Assembly (NCBI GenBank): GCA_946402735.1
Contig: CAMIXH010000001.1
Span: forward strand, 124,001-188,000
From: an uncultured Mycoplasmatota bacterium
GTDB lineage: Bacteria > Bacillota_I > Bacilli_A > RF39 > UBA660
Direction of reading: 5' to 3'
DNA length: 64,000 nt
Below the pieces are notes generated by a model. It saw only the letters and a program-made list of their open reading frames with translations, was not told the origin of the DNA and searched no databases. The translations under genes and the position numbers were made by a program. This document shows positions 16,832 to 26,077 of this stretch, one piece after another; positions within the stretch are counted from its first letter, which is position 1, and every line of letters begins with the position of its first letter.

Positions 16832-16856
16832 AGGGAATAGCAAATATTCCTTTTTT
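16831..16856 (+). terminator. Intrinsic terminator after sortase
   Basis: GGAATA-GCAAA-TATTCC followed by six T. Confidence 0.85.
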
Positions 16857-16902
16857 ATTTGATAATTTTTTTATTATATTTTATAATAATTATAGTGATA
16901 GT

Positions 16903-19900
16903 ATGGATAATAACTATGATAGAAAACTTGTTGAAATATTAAAGAGTGGTAATGTAGAAGAAGAAGTTTCTAAATTACCTCTTTTGGATAGAATAAAACT
17001 ATTAGATAGTAAAAACTTTAATAATATGTTAGTATTACAAAGTCTAAGTAAAGATTTTGTTTTAATAAATGAAGAGGAATTTGAATATCTATATTATAAT
17101 TCTGATAGTTCTACATTTAATATCATTCGTTATTGTATTAATCCTCATGTTAGATACCCTAGTAGTTTCGAAAGATTAATACTCAATTTTGGTAGAACTG
17201 TAAAAGATAATAGTTATTTAGCATGCGTCAAAGATCCTGAACTTCAATGGGAATTTGTACAAGAGGGTGAAGGACTTCACTATTCATATAGTGATTTAGA
17301 TGATATTGTTCTCGAAAGAATGCTTCTTGATAAAAGATGGAAAGATGAAAGAGAAAATATCGTTGAGCACTTTAAAGATGATAAGTATAGGGAAAAGTAT
17401 TTAAATAAATTTGGAATGGATTTTAAAATATATGCAATCAATTCATTTAAGAGTGAAGAATTAAAAGAAAAATATATTGTTAGTCTTCCACCTAACAAAA
17501 GAGGAACAGTAATTGCATCTTTTAAAAATGATGAAACTAAGAAAAAATATATAAATGGATTTACAAATGAGAAAACAAGCATAATAAGATCTTTTAGTTC
17601 TGATGAAGACAAAATAGAATATTTAAAAAGATATAAATTAGTATTATCTCAAGAAGATAGAGGAGAAATAATCGCATCTTTTGACAGTATGGATAATATT
17701 AAAAAATATATCAGATTTATAACAAGAGAAAAAGGACTTGTTAATTTCATAACATATTTTGATATTAAAAAAGATAAAGAATTTGTTATAAAACTTACTG
17801 GTCTTTTAAAAAATCAAAATAATATTATGGAGGTTTGGAATTCATTTAATTATGATTTTGAAGATATAAGTGTTTTATTAATTAATAGAATCAATAATCA
17901 AAAATTGTTATATGAAATGTTAAATAATTGTGATAATAATTCTGAGTCAGCAAAATTAATTATTTCAAAATTAGATACAAGATCCCTTTGTAAGTATTTA
18001 AAGGAAAATGCTGAAATGGCAAACTTTGATGCATTTATTTATTGTAAGGATGAAGGTATTGTTATAGAAGCATTACAGCATAATCAAATAAGTGTGGAAT
18101 ATAATGATAAAATGATTCCTTTATTTGAAATGGTTGCAAGACATTATAATGTTAATTTAGATCATTTGATTACATTAGCTAAACTAACTAATTGTAGTAT
18201 TTTAGAATCAATGGAAAATGAAAATATTATTAATGCTCTTAATTTGAATGAAGAAAACTTTAATAAGTATTTAAGAATATTTGATAAGAAAAACTATGAT
18301 GTTGATATGAGTACTGTTAATTCAATTGTTACTTCATTATTACATAAGAGATTTAGTTTAGAACATCCAGAGGAAATAGAATTATTTATTAACACATTGC
18401 ATGATGTCGATGATAATAAAAAGGATGAAGCTATAAGCAAAATAAAACAAGTTTATAGTATTATTGATACAAGTAAATATGATATTGATATTAATACTCT
18501 AATAAATGGTGTTTTATCAAAAGATGAAAAAATCATTTTAACTTATAGAGATATGACTTATGAGTATTTAACTATTAAAAGAAATATTTTTGTTAACGAA
18601 AATACAAATTCAGTTTTAAGATTTTGTACAGATTTAAAATATGAAAAGAATAGTCTAATAAAATATCAATTTAATTACGCACCTGAAAGTCTTATTAAAA
18701 AAGCCTTTGCAAATAAACATTATATTCGTTATTGTAATCTTAATGAAGAACAAAAAGCTTTAATTCATAATAAAGAATTATTACATAGTTTAATAGCATT
18801 TAAAAAACATCCTGAGAGCTATCCTCTAACAGAAGAAATGAAAAGAAACTTAAAAACATTTAATGAATTATGTGCTATATTTTTAACTTTTTCATATGGA
18901 AATTTTGCTCCAATTGATGGAGTGCAAATTGAATACAGTGTAGAACCAACAAGACCAGAATGGCTTGCTAGTCTAATGGGTAGCATTGATACGAATAAAC
19001 TTAGAGATTTAGTATTTAGTGATGATGAATTATTTGAAGATTTATTATCTCATTTAGATAAATATGATATGGTTGGTTGGGCAAATAGATTTTCTAAAAT
19101 ATCTGAACAAGCAGATATAGGTATAGATGCAAATTTAGTTGGAACAATTATTAGTAATTATTCTTTAATAGTACAAATGAGAAAATCAAAAGAAAGATTC
19201 CCACTTATTAGTGAATTAAATTTTGCTGATTGTCTTGATAGTGATGCTGATATTTATTCTATTCTAATTGGACAAGAAGACTACAGATTAATAAGAAGAA
19301 ATCCACAACCAAATGCAAGTCCAAAAGGAAAAAAGAAACGTATAGATGAAGCAGTAAAATGTATTAAAAAAATGCATGAAAGAAGATATATTACAGTTCC
19401 TCCAATTGATGAAGATGTTACTTTAAAAAATGGTAAAACAATTAATGTCATGGTTGGTAATACTAATGATCCAATTAATTTAACATATGGAGAAAGAACT
19501 GGAGCATGTATGAGAATAGGTGGAGCAGGAGGTTCACTATTTGATTTTTGCTTAACAAATGAAAATGGTTTTCATATGAGTTTTAATGATCCATTAACTG
19601 GTGATTTAGTAAGTAGAGTTTCATGTTTTAGAAATGGAAATACATTATTCTTAAATCAACTTCGTTATTCATTAAGTATTAAGTATGATGAAAAAGATTT
19701 AATCGAAGCATGCAAAATATTATGTAAAAAAATAATAGAAATGACTAAAGATAGTAAGTATCCAATTGAAAATGTAGTTGCTTCAAATGGATATGCTCTT
19801 CGCGATAAAAGAACAGTTGATACTCACTGTCCAAATATAAAAAAAGGTTTACCTGATTTTTACTCAGATGTATCAGAACAAGCTGTTATAATCGAAACAA

Positions 19901-20256
19901 GTAATAATGGTGAATTATCAGAAATAAGAACTAATCCTAATGCTGCAGTTAGATATCCAATTGGAAGAGCAAAAGTAAAAACATATCACATAAAAAAAGC
20001 AAATGCAGCTATCAAACATATAGAAGCATTAGATATGTTTTATGATGGAAAAAGTATAGATAGTATTGATGTTCCAAATAGAAATGTAAGTGTTGCTTAT
20101 GTTGGAGAAGATTGGTATATTGCTCTATTAGAAAATGGAGAAACAATTAGTTATATTCAAAGAAATAGTTTAAATAGAGAAGCAGCTAGTAAAGAAATGG
20201 AAGAACATATTAGACTAATTGAATCTATTAAAACTTATGGAGGTATGAGTTTATGA
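16903..20256 (+). CDS. Large unrecognised repeat protein with conserved-looking C-terminal domain
   Basis: I do not recognise this 1117-residue protein. There is no signal peptide or membrane helix, so it is probably cytosolic. Residues ~150-290 contain degenerate repeats of about 35 residues around IIASFKNDETKKKYI, predicted helical. The central part is also helix-rich. The last ~330 residues look like a separate globular domain with GERTGACMRIGG (Cys869), NGFHMSFNDPLTGD and NAAVRYPIGRAK. The GACMR/His arrangement is distantly reminiscent of PcfJ-like domains, but I would not assign it. Its stop overlaps the start of the next gene (ATGA), and a lipoprotein gene follows, suggesting a three-gene unit. 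Confidence 0.85.
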   Translation: MDNNYDRKLVEILKSGNVEEEVSKLPLLDRIKLLDSKNFNNMLVLQSLSKDFVLINEEEFEYLYYNSDSSTFNIIRYCINPHVRYPSSFERLILNFGRTVKDNSYLACVKDPELQWEFVQEGEGLHYSYSDLDDIVLERMLLDKRWKDERENIVEHFKDDKYREKYLNKFGMDFKIYAINSFKSEELKEKYIVSLPPNKRGTVIASFKNDETKKKYINGFTNEKTSIIRSFSSDEDKIEYLKRYKLVLSQEDRGEIIASFDSMDNIKKYIRFITREKGLVNFITYFDIKKDKEFVIKLTGLLKNQNNIMEVWNSFNYDFEDISVLLINRINNQKLLYEMLNNCDNNSESAKLIISKLDTRSLCKYLKENAEMANFDAFIYCKDEGIVIEALQHNQISVEYNDKMIPLFEMVARHYNVNLDHLITLAKLTNCSILESMENENIINALNLNEENFNKYLRIFDKKNYDVDMSTVNSIVTSLLHKRFSLEHPEEIELFINTLHDVDDNKKDEAISKIKQVYSIIDTSKYDIDINTLINGVLSKDEKIILTYRDMTYEYLTIKRNIFVNENTNSVLRFCTDLKYEKNSLIKYQFNYAPESLIKKAFANKHYIRYCNLNEEQKALIHNKELLHSLIAFKKHPESYPLTEEMKRNLKTFNELCAIFLTFSYGNFAPIDGVQIEYSVEPTRPEWLASLMGSIDTNKLRDLVFSDDELFEDLLSHLDKYDMVGWANRFSKISEQADIGIDANLVGTIISNYSLIVQMRKSKERFPLISELNFADCLDSDADIYSILIGQEDYRLIRRNPQPNASPKGKKKRIDEAVKCIKKMHERRYITVPPIDEDVTLKNGKTINVMVGNTNDPINLTYGERTGACMRIGGAGGSLFDFCLTNENGFHMSFNDPLTGDLVSRVSCFRNGNTLFLNQLRYSLSIKYDEKDLIEACKILCKKIIEMTKDSKYPIENVVASNGYALRDKRTVDTHCPNIKKGLPDFYSDVSEQAVIIETSNNGELSEIRTNPNAAVRYPIGRAKVKTYHIKKANAAIKHIEALDMFYDGKSIDSIDVPNRNVSVAYVGEDWYIALLENGETISYIQRNSLNREAASKEMEEHIRLIESIKTYGGMSL

Positions 20257-20486
20257 AAAAGACAGGAGTAGTTATTGATTATAATGGATATAATGGAATA
20301 ATAGAAACAAGTTTAAATGAAAGATATATTTTGTTAAAAGAAGAAATAGTTAGTGATGAAGTATTAAATAAACTAGATCAAGTTATGTTTGTTCCTGATA
20401 ACAAAAAATATGAAGATTATGATTATAACATAGCAAGATTTGTTAGAAAACTAACTAACGATCACAGCAAATTTAAACCATTATAG
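20253..20486 (+). CDS. Small cold-shock-like (OB-fold) protein
   Basis: A 77-residue protein whose start overlaps the previous stop by four bases. The pattern KKTGVVIDYNGYNGIIE, then YILLKEEI and VMFVPDNKKY, then ARFVRKL follows the spacing of a cold-shock/S1-type OB fold (G-x-V, GxI, F/Y-x-x-x-DI, V-x-F, A-x-x-V). The classical RNP1 and RNP2 aromatics are mostly missing, so nucleic acid binding is uncertain. It is probably made with the 1117-residue protein and may act with it. Confidence 0.7.
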   Translation: MKKTGVVIDYNGYNGIIETSLNERYILLKEEIVSDEVLNKLDQVMFVPDNKKYEDYDYNIARFVRKLTNDHSKFKPL

Positions 20487-20494
20487 GAGGATGT

Positions 20495-20953
20495 ATGAAA
20501 AAGAAACTATTAAGTGTTTTATTATTATTATTCATATTATTTGGATTATGTGGATGTATAAAAAAATATCCTGATTTTGAAGAAAATTATTCAGCATTTC
20601 AAACAAGTACATTTATAAATGCAAATAATTCATCAGATACATATTTGTCATTTAATTATAATAGTAGAGTTTATATTCCATATGGCACTGGATCATTTGG
20701 TAGAAATGATTTAGATAAATGTATTGGTTATATAATTCAAGATGAGAACGTAACTTCAGTGGTTGACTTGGATAATCAAGATACTAGAGTTTTTACTTTA
20801 AGTGATGATCCATTAGAAAGTTATTTAATGGTTTACTATGTTGGAACTACTGAAATGAATCCACCTACATTTTATAGAGCAATTGATACAAAAAACACTA
20901 ATGTGGAAACACCAAAAATAATAGAAAGTTTAAATTATGATTTTTGGAAATAA
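20495..20953 (+). CDS. Small lipoprotein, function unknown
   Basis: A 152-residue protein with signal peptide and lipobox LCGC (MKKKLLSVLLLLFILFGLCGC). The mature part has no motif I know. It starts eight bases after the previous stop with GGAGG. It is the last gene of the three-gene unit and is followed by a terminator. Confidence 0.75.
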   Translation: MKKKLLSVLLLLFILFGLCGCIKKYPDFEENYSAFQTSTFINANNSSDTYLSFNYNSRVYIPYGTGSFGRNDLDKCIGYIIQDENVTSVVDLDNQDTRVFTLSDDPLESYLMVYYVGTTEMNPPTFYRAIDTKNTNVETPKIIESLNYDFWK

Positions 20954-20979
20954 AAAAGAAGTTGATTCTTCTTTTTTTA
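20952..20979 (+). terminator. Intrinsic terminator
   Basis: AAAAAAGAAG-TTGATT-CTTCTTTTTT after the lipoprotein gene. Confidence 0.83.
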
Positions 20980-21017
20980 TGCTATAATATGTCTTGATAT
21001 CTTTATGGGGGATTTGT

Positions 21018-22238
21018 ATGTTTGATAAAATTACGATAATAGATGGTAAAATTCAAGCAAATATATTTATTAAAGGTAATAATATTTATTATTATTCTAA
21101 TCAATATCCTTTTGATATTAATAAATATTTTGATATTTTAAAACAATATAGTTTAGATGAATTATATAGAATGTGTGAAAGTACAATTGTATATAAAGGA
21201 AAAAAATCAAAGAAAAAAATAGGTACAGTTAAATTACACATTTTAGGAGTAACATATGCTCTTGCACTTGTTGCTCTTGGACTAGCTGCATCACTAAAAA
21301 CAGATGCATATACTATAAGAGCATTAACTCCAATTGTTATTGAAATGTCAGATTATAAAACAAGTGATATTTATCATTTAATAAACTCATCCCCATATTT
21401 AACTGAAGAAGAAAAAAAATTTATATATAATGAAGATTTTATAAATGATGTATTAGAATTAATAAATAAAGATAATCATTTAAAATATAACTTTAGTTTA
21501 TTTTTTAATAATATAAAAATATCAAATTTTGAAGATGAACTAGATGATTTAGAACGTGCTTTTGGTTATTATGATACTGATTATCCAAGTACTATATATG
21601 TAAGAAATTATGAAGAATTAACAGATGCTAAAAAAGATATAGTTGCTCATGAATTTATACATTTATGTCAAGATGTTAGAGGATATAATCTATTAATTGA
21701 AGCTAGTGCTGAAATAATATCTAATGAATATTATAATACTCCCATATCTTATTATTTAACTCAAGTAAAATTAGTAAAAAAATTAATGGAAATAATTGGA
21801 CCAGAACCAGTATGGATATATAGTTTTACTGGAGACTTTTCACTAATTGAAGAAAGAGTAAAACCATATTTAACAGATAGTGAATATGAAGAGTTTTTAA
21901 ATGATTTAACATTTGATTATGATAATAATAGTATTAATAAACCAAAATTTGATAGTTTAGAAGTACTATTAGAAAAACTATATTTTGCAAGATTCAATAG
22001 TGAGATTAAAGATGATTTGGTTATTTCTTTAATAGATAAGGATAACAGAACACTATCTAGATATTATTTTAATTCTAGATATATCAATTATGAAAATTCC
22101 TATTATATTGATTATAGAGAAAGATATAGTCATGGTTCTGGATTAGAAGGAACAATCAAAAATGAATTTATACCAAGAAAAGTATATTTACCACCTATAA
22201 GTGAAATAGATAATAATTATGAAAGAAAATTAGATTAA
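21018..22238 (+). CDS. Membrane protein with HExxH motif, putative metalloprotease
   Basis: A 406-residue protein. Its first ~65 residues are soluble. One hydrophobic helix follows (ILGVTYALALVALGLAASL), then a domain of about 310 residues with HEFIHLCQD (His211, Glu212, His215), a zincin signature. A downstream EASAEIISNEY could give the third ligand. I do not know the family. It might be a membrane-bound gluzincin or a degenerate one. The start at 21018 has GGGGGAT upstream; the track start lies eight codons earlier without a ribosome site. A related HExxH membrane protein (DUF3810) is at 29632. Confidence 0.75.
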   Translation: MFDKITIIDGKIQANIFIKGNNIYYYSNQYPFDINKYFDILKQYSLDELYRMCESTIVYKGKKSKKKIGTVKLHILGVTYALALVALGLAASLKTDAYTIRALTPIVIEMSDYKTSDIYHLINSSPYLTEEEKKFIYNEDFINDVLELINKDNHLKYNFSLFFNNIKISNFEDELDDLERAFGYYDTDYPSTIYVRNYEELTDAKKDIVAHEFIHLCQDVRGYNLLIEASAEIISNEYYNTPISYYLTQVKLVKKLMEIIGPEPVWIYSFTGDFSLIEERVKPYLTDSEYEEFLNDLTFDYDNNSINKPKFDSLEVLLEKLYFARFNSEIKDDLVISLIDKDNRTLSRYYFNSRYINYENSYYIDYRERYSHGSGLEGTIKNEFIPRKVYLPPISEIDNNYERKLD

Positions 22239-22270
22239 TATGATATAATCATAATAGGATGGTGAAACAA

Positions 22271-22729
22271 ATGAATAAATTATTAAAGCTATCTTTTGTA
22301 TTATTAGTGATGTTATCTTTATGTGCTTGTTCTACAAATGAATTATCAATACGTTGTACATTAGAAGAAGATAATAATGAAGGATATGATATTAATTCAA
22401 AATCATTAACAATATATGAAGCACAATTTGATGAAAATAAAAATCTTAAATCATTTAAAGCAACTGATATAGAAACTGCATATGATATGGAAACATATAG
22501 ATTAAGAAAGAATGATGCTAAAAACATGTTGGATCCAGACTATGTAATTACTTTTGATGATAATAAAAAAACAATAACAACAGTTTATGAAGAAACTGTT
22601 AATCTTCAATCATTAACAGATCAAGAAATAGAAGATTATAACATGAAAAATTATGTTGAGTCACTTGAAGGATCAGATTTCACATGTGAAGTAAAAGGAA
22701 CAACAAGACAAGAATTGGGTTTAGAATAA
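22271..22729 (+). CDS. Small lipoprotein, function unknown
   Basis: A 152-residue protein with lipobox LCAC at the end of a clear signal peptide (LLKLSFVLLVMLSLCAC). The mature part is acidic, with no known motif. It is similar in size to the lipoprotein at 20495 but I see no clear sequence likeness. GGATGGTGA lies before the ATG at 22271, which is preferred over the track ATG at 22259. Confidence 0.75.
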   Translation: MNKLLKLSFVLLVMLSLCACSTNELSIRCTLEEDNNEGYDINSKSLTIYEAQFDENKNLKSFKATDIETAYDMETYRLRKNDAKNMLDPDYVITFDDNKKTITTVYEETVNLQSLTDQEIEDYNMKNYVESLEGSDFTCEVKGTTRQELGLE

Positions 22730-22752
22730 AAACTAGATTAATCTAGTTTTTT
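22729..22752 (+). terminator. Intrinsic terminator
   Basis: AAACTAGAT-TA-ATCTAGTTT plus T-run, after the lipoprotein gene. Confidence 0.83.
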
Positions 22753-22837
22753 ATTTGTGATAAAATGTAATTAAACCAATAGTGTGTGGAATAGATAAAT
22801 ATTATATGATAATATTTCTTTGATGGAAGTGAAGAAA

Positions 22838-24046
22838 ATGGATCAAGAAAAAACAGGCAAATTTATTTCTAAGTTAAGAAAAGAAAAAGGATTAACACAA
22901 TCTGACTTAGCAGAAAAAATGAATGTTAGTACAAACGCTGTTAGTAAATGGGAAAGAGGACTATCTTTTCCTGATGTTTCACTTTATAAAAACTTATGTA
23001 AGGAATTAGATATAAGTATAGAAGAATTAATAAATGGTGAACGTGATAATAGTGAAAAATCTAAAGAAGAAGCAATTATCAAAACATTAAATGAGAAAGA
23101 TAAAATAAAAAAGAAATCAAGAAAAGTATTAATAATTCTAAGCACTATATTTTTATCTATTATTGTATTATTAGTAATTTGTTATATTTATTTAAGAGTT
23201 AATCTAATTAGTAATTCAGAATATTTATATGAGGAAGTAATAAATGCATTAAAAGAAGATGAATTAAATAATAATCCAGATTCTAAAAATAAAGATTTTA
23301 ATGTTTTTTATAGTTATCATCCTTTTGGTATAGAGAAAAAAGGCATTTATAAATACGCTTATATGTGGATATATTCTCAAAGCTATTATTTAGAAGAAGA
23401 TGATGTTTTAGCAATTTCATCTGGATTTAGTATTCCATATAAAGTAACATTTAAGAATGATAAAATTATTAGAATTGAAACTCCAAAAGATGGCAATCTA
23501 TATACATCATCAATCAAAAGAATGTTTCCAGGTATTATCAAAATTCAAGTATTAAATTTTGATAAAGAAAAAAATATAAATAAATTATTTAATGAAGTAA
23601 GTGCTAAGAAAAACATTTATTATGATTATTTAAATTTGGATATGAGTAAAATAAAACTAGAAGATATTAGCTATAATGATTTGTTATTCTCTGTAAGAAA
23701 TGGTAAAAAGAATTGTATAACAGTTGAATTGAGTGTTTTAAAGAATAATAAATATATTCTATATACACATTACAAAGCATGCCCCAAAGGCAAGGTATGT
23801 AATAGTATGCTTGTTTATACTAAGAACAAAAGTGGATCATATAATTATGATGTTATTGAAATAATAAAACATAGTATTGATGCTAGCAACTTACAATTTA
23901 CAAATGACAACTTACCTGATTATGAAATGTTCTCAGGTAATGGTTATCAATTTATAACAGATAAAGATAATAGATTTTTAAAAGATTTCTTAAAATCTAT
24001 TAATGTTGATTTAGATAAATGTGCAGAACCTGACTATGTAAAATAA
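22838..24046 (+). CDS. XRE-family regulator with membrane helix and outer domain
   Basis: A 402-residue protein. Residues 1-65 are a Cro/CI helix-turn-helix (GLTQSDLAEKMNVSTNAVSKWERG). A basic linker and one membrane helix (VLIILSTIFLSIIVLLVICYIYL) follow, then about 260 residues predicted outside with no motif I recognise. It looks like a one-component membrane regulator that reads an outside signal and binds DNA inside. It shares its plan, but not its sensor, with the protein at 10409. The start at 22838 has GGAAGTGA upstream. Confidence 0.85.
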   Translation: MDQEKTGKFISKLRKEKGLTQSDLAEKMNVSTNAVSKWERGLSFPDVSLYKNLCKELDISIEELINGERDNSEKSKEEAIIKTLNEKDKIKKKSRKVLIILSTIFLSIIVLLVICYIYLRVNLISNSEYLYEEVINALKEDELNNNPDSKNKDFNVFYSYHPFGIEKKGIYKYAYMWIYSQSYYLEEDDVLAISSGFSIPYKVTFKNDKIIRIETPKDGNLYTSSIKRMFPGIIKIQVLNFDKEKNINKLFNEVSAKKNIYYDYLNLDMSKIKLEDISYNDLLFSVRNGKKNCITVELSVLKNNKYILYTHYKACPKGKVCNSMLVYTKNKSGSYNYDVIEIIKHSIDASNLQFTNDNLPDYEMFSGNGYQFITDKDNRFLKDFLKSINVDLDKCAEPDYVK

Positions 24047-24104
24047 ATGCAAATTTACTTAAGTGTATTTTTGTTTTATAATATATTAAGAAAGGAGATC
24101 ATTT

Positions 24105-24794
24105 ATGAGAGCACAAGTAAAGCAATGGGCAAAAGAGCATAGAGATGGAAACAAATGGAATATATGGCAAGTTATCCTAGTAGTTGGTATCATTACTGGA
24201 GCTACTACAGGAATTGTTGAATTAATATTCCCAGGAACACCAGAAAATCCAAACACTATTGCTTCATTACTTAATACAGTAATTGAATTTGCTTTAGTAC
24301 CACTTACAATTGGACAAATTGTTTATATTGTTAATATTGTAAGAGGAAAGAAATTTGAACTTGGACAAATCTTTAGTAAATATAGTGATTTCTTAAGAAT
24401 ATTCGTTTCTGATTTATTAGTTGGAGTATTTGTATTCTTATTTACTTTATTATTAATTGTTCCAGGTATCATAAGAGCTATATCTTACTTCTTAGTTAAT
24501 TATATTTTAGCTGATGATGATTTCAAAGATCTATCTGCTACAGAAATATTAGACTTAAGTAGAAAATTAATGGATGGTCATAAGACTGATTACTTTGTAA
24601 TGTCTTTATACTATTTCGGTATGATGCTACTTGGATGCTTCACACTAGGAATCTTATGGATTTGGGTAATTCCAGAAATGAATTTAGCTTATGTTAAATT
24701 CGCTACTGAATTATTAGATGAATACAAAAAAGAAAATAAAATTGAAGCAAAAAAAGAAGAAAAAGAAGAAGCTAAAGAAGAAAAAGCTGAATAA
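24105..24794 (+). CDS. DUF975-like membrane protein
   Basis: A 229-residue protein with about five membrane helices and a Lys/Glu-rich cytosolic tail (KEEKEEAKEEK). The order of features, including LSRKLMDGHKTDYFVMSLYYFG and FTLGILWIWVIPEMNLAYVKF, matches DUF975 membrane proteins, in which a conserved M-x-G-K/H segment precedes the last helices. Function unknown. AAAGGAGAT precedes the ATG. Confidence 0.72.
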   Translation: MRAQVKQWAKEHRDGNKWNIWQVILVVGIITGATTGIVELIFPGTPENPNTIASLLNTVIEFALVPLTIGQIVYIVNIVRGKKFELGQIFSKYSDFLRIFVSDLLVGVFVFLFTLLLIVPGIIRAISYFLVNYILADDDFKDLSATEILDLSRKLMDGHKTDYFVMSLYYFGMMLLGCFTLGILWIWVIPEMNLAYVKFATELLDEYKKENKIEAKKEEKEEAKEEKAE

Positions 24795-24799
24795 TAATA

Positions 24800-24835
24800 G
24801 AAAGTATAATTAAAATAGATTATACTTTTTATTTT
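24800..24835 (+). terminator. Intrinsic terminator
   Basis: AAAGTATAAT-TAAAATAG-ATTATACTTT followed by a T-rich stretch. Confidence 0.82.
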
Positions 24836-24883
24836 GTCTCATAATATGATAAAATACATATAGAAAAAAGGAGTTAGGTTATT

Positions 24884-26077
24884 ATGGATATTTGTATTAT
24901 AGGTGGTGGAGCTTCTTCATTTGTTTGCGCAATAAAAGCAAGTAGAAGAGGTCATAAAGTAACTATTTTAGAAAAAAATAATAATCCAATGAAAAAACTT
25001 TTATTAACCGGAAATGGTAAATGTAATTATTTCAATAGCGAAATGGATTCTTCTCATTATAGAAGTTCTAATAAAGAATTATTAGATGAAATAATTAATT
25101 CAAATAATATAAAAAATACTTTAGATTTCTTTGAAGAAATAGGAGTAGTTCCTAGAATAAAAAATGGATATTATTATCCATATTCAAATACTGCAACTAC
25201 TATTAAGAATTTATTATTAGTTGAAGCAGAAAGATTAAATATAAATATTAAAACTAATACATATGTTAAAGATATTATTCATAATAACAAATTTATTATT
25301 AAAACAAATAATGAAGATTTAGTATGCGATAAAGTAGTAATTGCTACTGGAAGTAATGCATCTATTAAAAATGAAGAATATAATGTTTATGATATATTAA
25401 AAAATCTTGGTCATACAATTATTACACCAGTACCAGCTTTAGTAATGTTAGAAGGAAAAGAAAAGTACTTTAATGATTGGGCAGGTATTAGAAGTGATGC
25501 TGTTGTTTCTTTATATGAAGATGATAGTTTTGTGTGCTCTTATGAAGGAGAAGTACAACTTACTAATTATGGTATAAGTGGAATATGTGTAATGAACTTG
25601 AGTGGTAGAGTAGCTAGAGGCCTTTTAGAAAATAAAAATGAGGTATTAAGAATAAATTTCATGCCAAATGTTGATTATGCATTTGAATACCTTATTGATC
25701 GAAGTGAATCACATAAAAATTTAACAATAGTAGAATTATTAGAAAGTATTATTAATTATAAATTATTATATGTAATACTTAAAAAGAACAACATAAATCC
25801 AAATAAAAAATGGGATGATTTATCTTATGAAGAAAAGCATACACTTGCTAAAGAATTATCATCATTTGAACTAAGAATAACATCTACTAAAGGACTTGAA
25901 AATGCTCAAGTTGTTAGTGGTGGTGTAAATCTAATGGAAGTAAATAATGATTTTTCTTCTAAAGTAGTAGATGATTTATATTTAATCGGAGAAGTACTTG
26001 ATGTTGATGGAGATTGTGGAGGATACAATCTTGGTTTTGCTTTTATTAGTGGTTTGATTGTGGGTGAAATAATTTGA
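24884..26077 (+). CDS. HI0933/BaiN-type FAD-dependent oxidoreductase
   Basis: A 397-residue flavoprotein of the HI0933 family. Its N-terminal dinucleotide fold is CIIGGGASSFVCAIKASRRGH, then the family phrase KKLLLTGNGKCNYFNS. The C-terminus GEVLDVDGDCGGYNLGFAF closes the FAD site. Members are cytosolic, and BaiN is proposed to act on bile-acid intermediates, but most have no proven substrate, so bile-acid activity cannot be assumed here. The end overlaps the next gene by TTGA, implying coupled translation. GGAG lies upstream of the ATG. Confidence 0.88.
   Translation: MDICIIGGGASSFVCAIKASRRGHKVTILEKNNNPMKKLLLTGNGKCNYFNSEMDSSHYRSSNKELLDEIINSNNIKNTLDFFEEIGVVPRIKNGYYYPYSNTATTIKNLLLVEAERLNINIKTNTYVKDIIHNNKFIIKTNNEDLVCDKVVIATGSNASIKNEEYNVYDILKNLGHTIITPVPALVMLEGKEKYFNDWAGIRSDAVVSLYEDDSFVCSYEGEVQLTNYGISGICVMNLSGRVARGLLENKNEVLRINFMPNVDYAFEYLIDRSESHKNLTIVELLESIINYKLLYVILKKNNINPNKKWDDLSYEEKHTLAKELSSFELRITSTKGLENAQVVSGGVNLMEVNNDFSSKVVDDLYLIGEVLDVDGDCGGYNLGFAFISGLIVGEII

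Noticed and set aside
24047-24104. Terminator after the second XRE gene
   Set aside because: ACTTAAGT can pair but the stem is short and not followed by a clear T-run; not reported.
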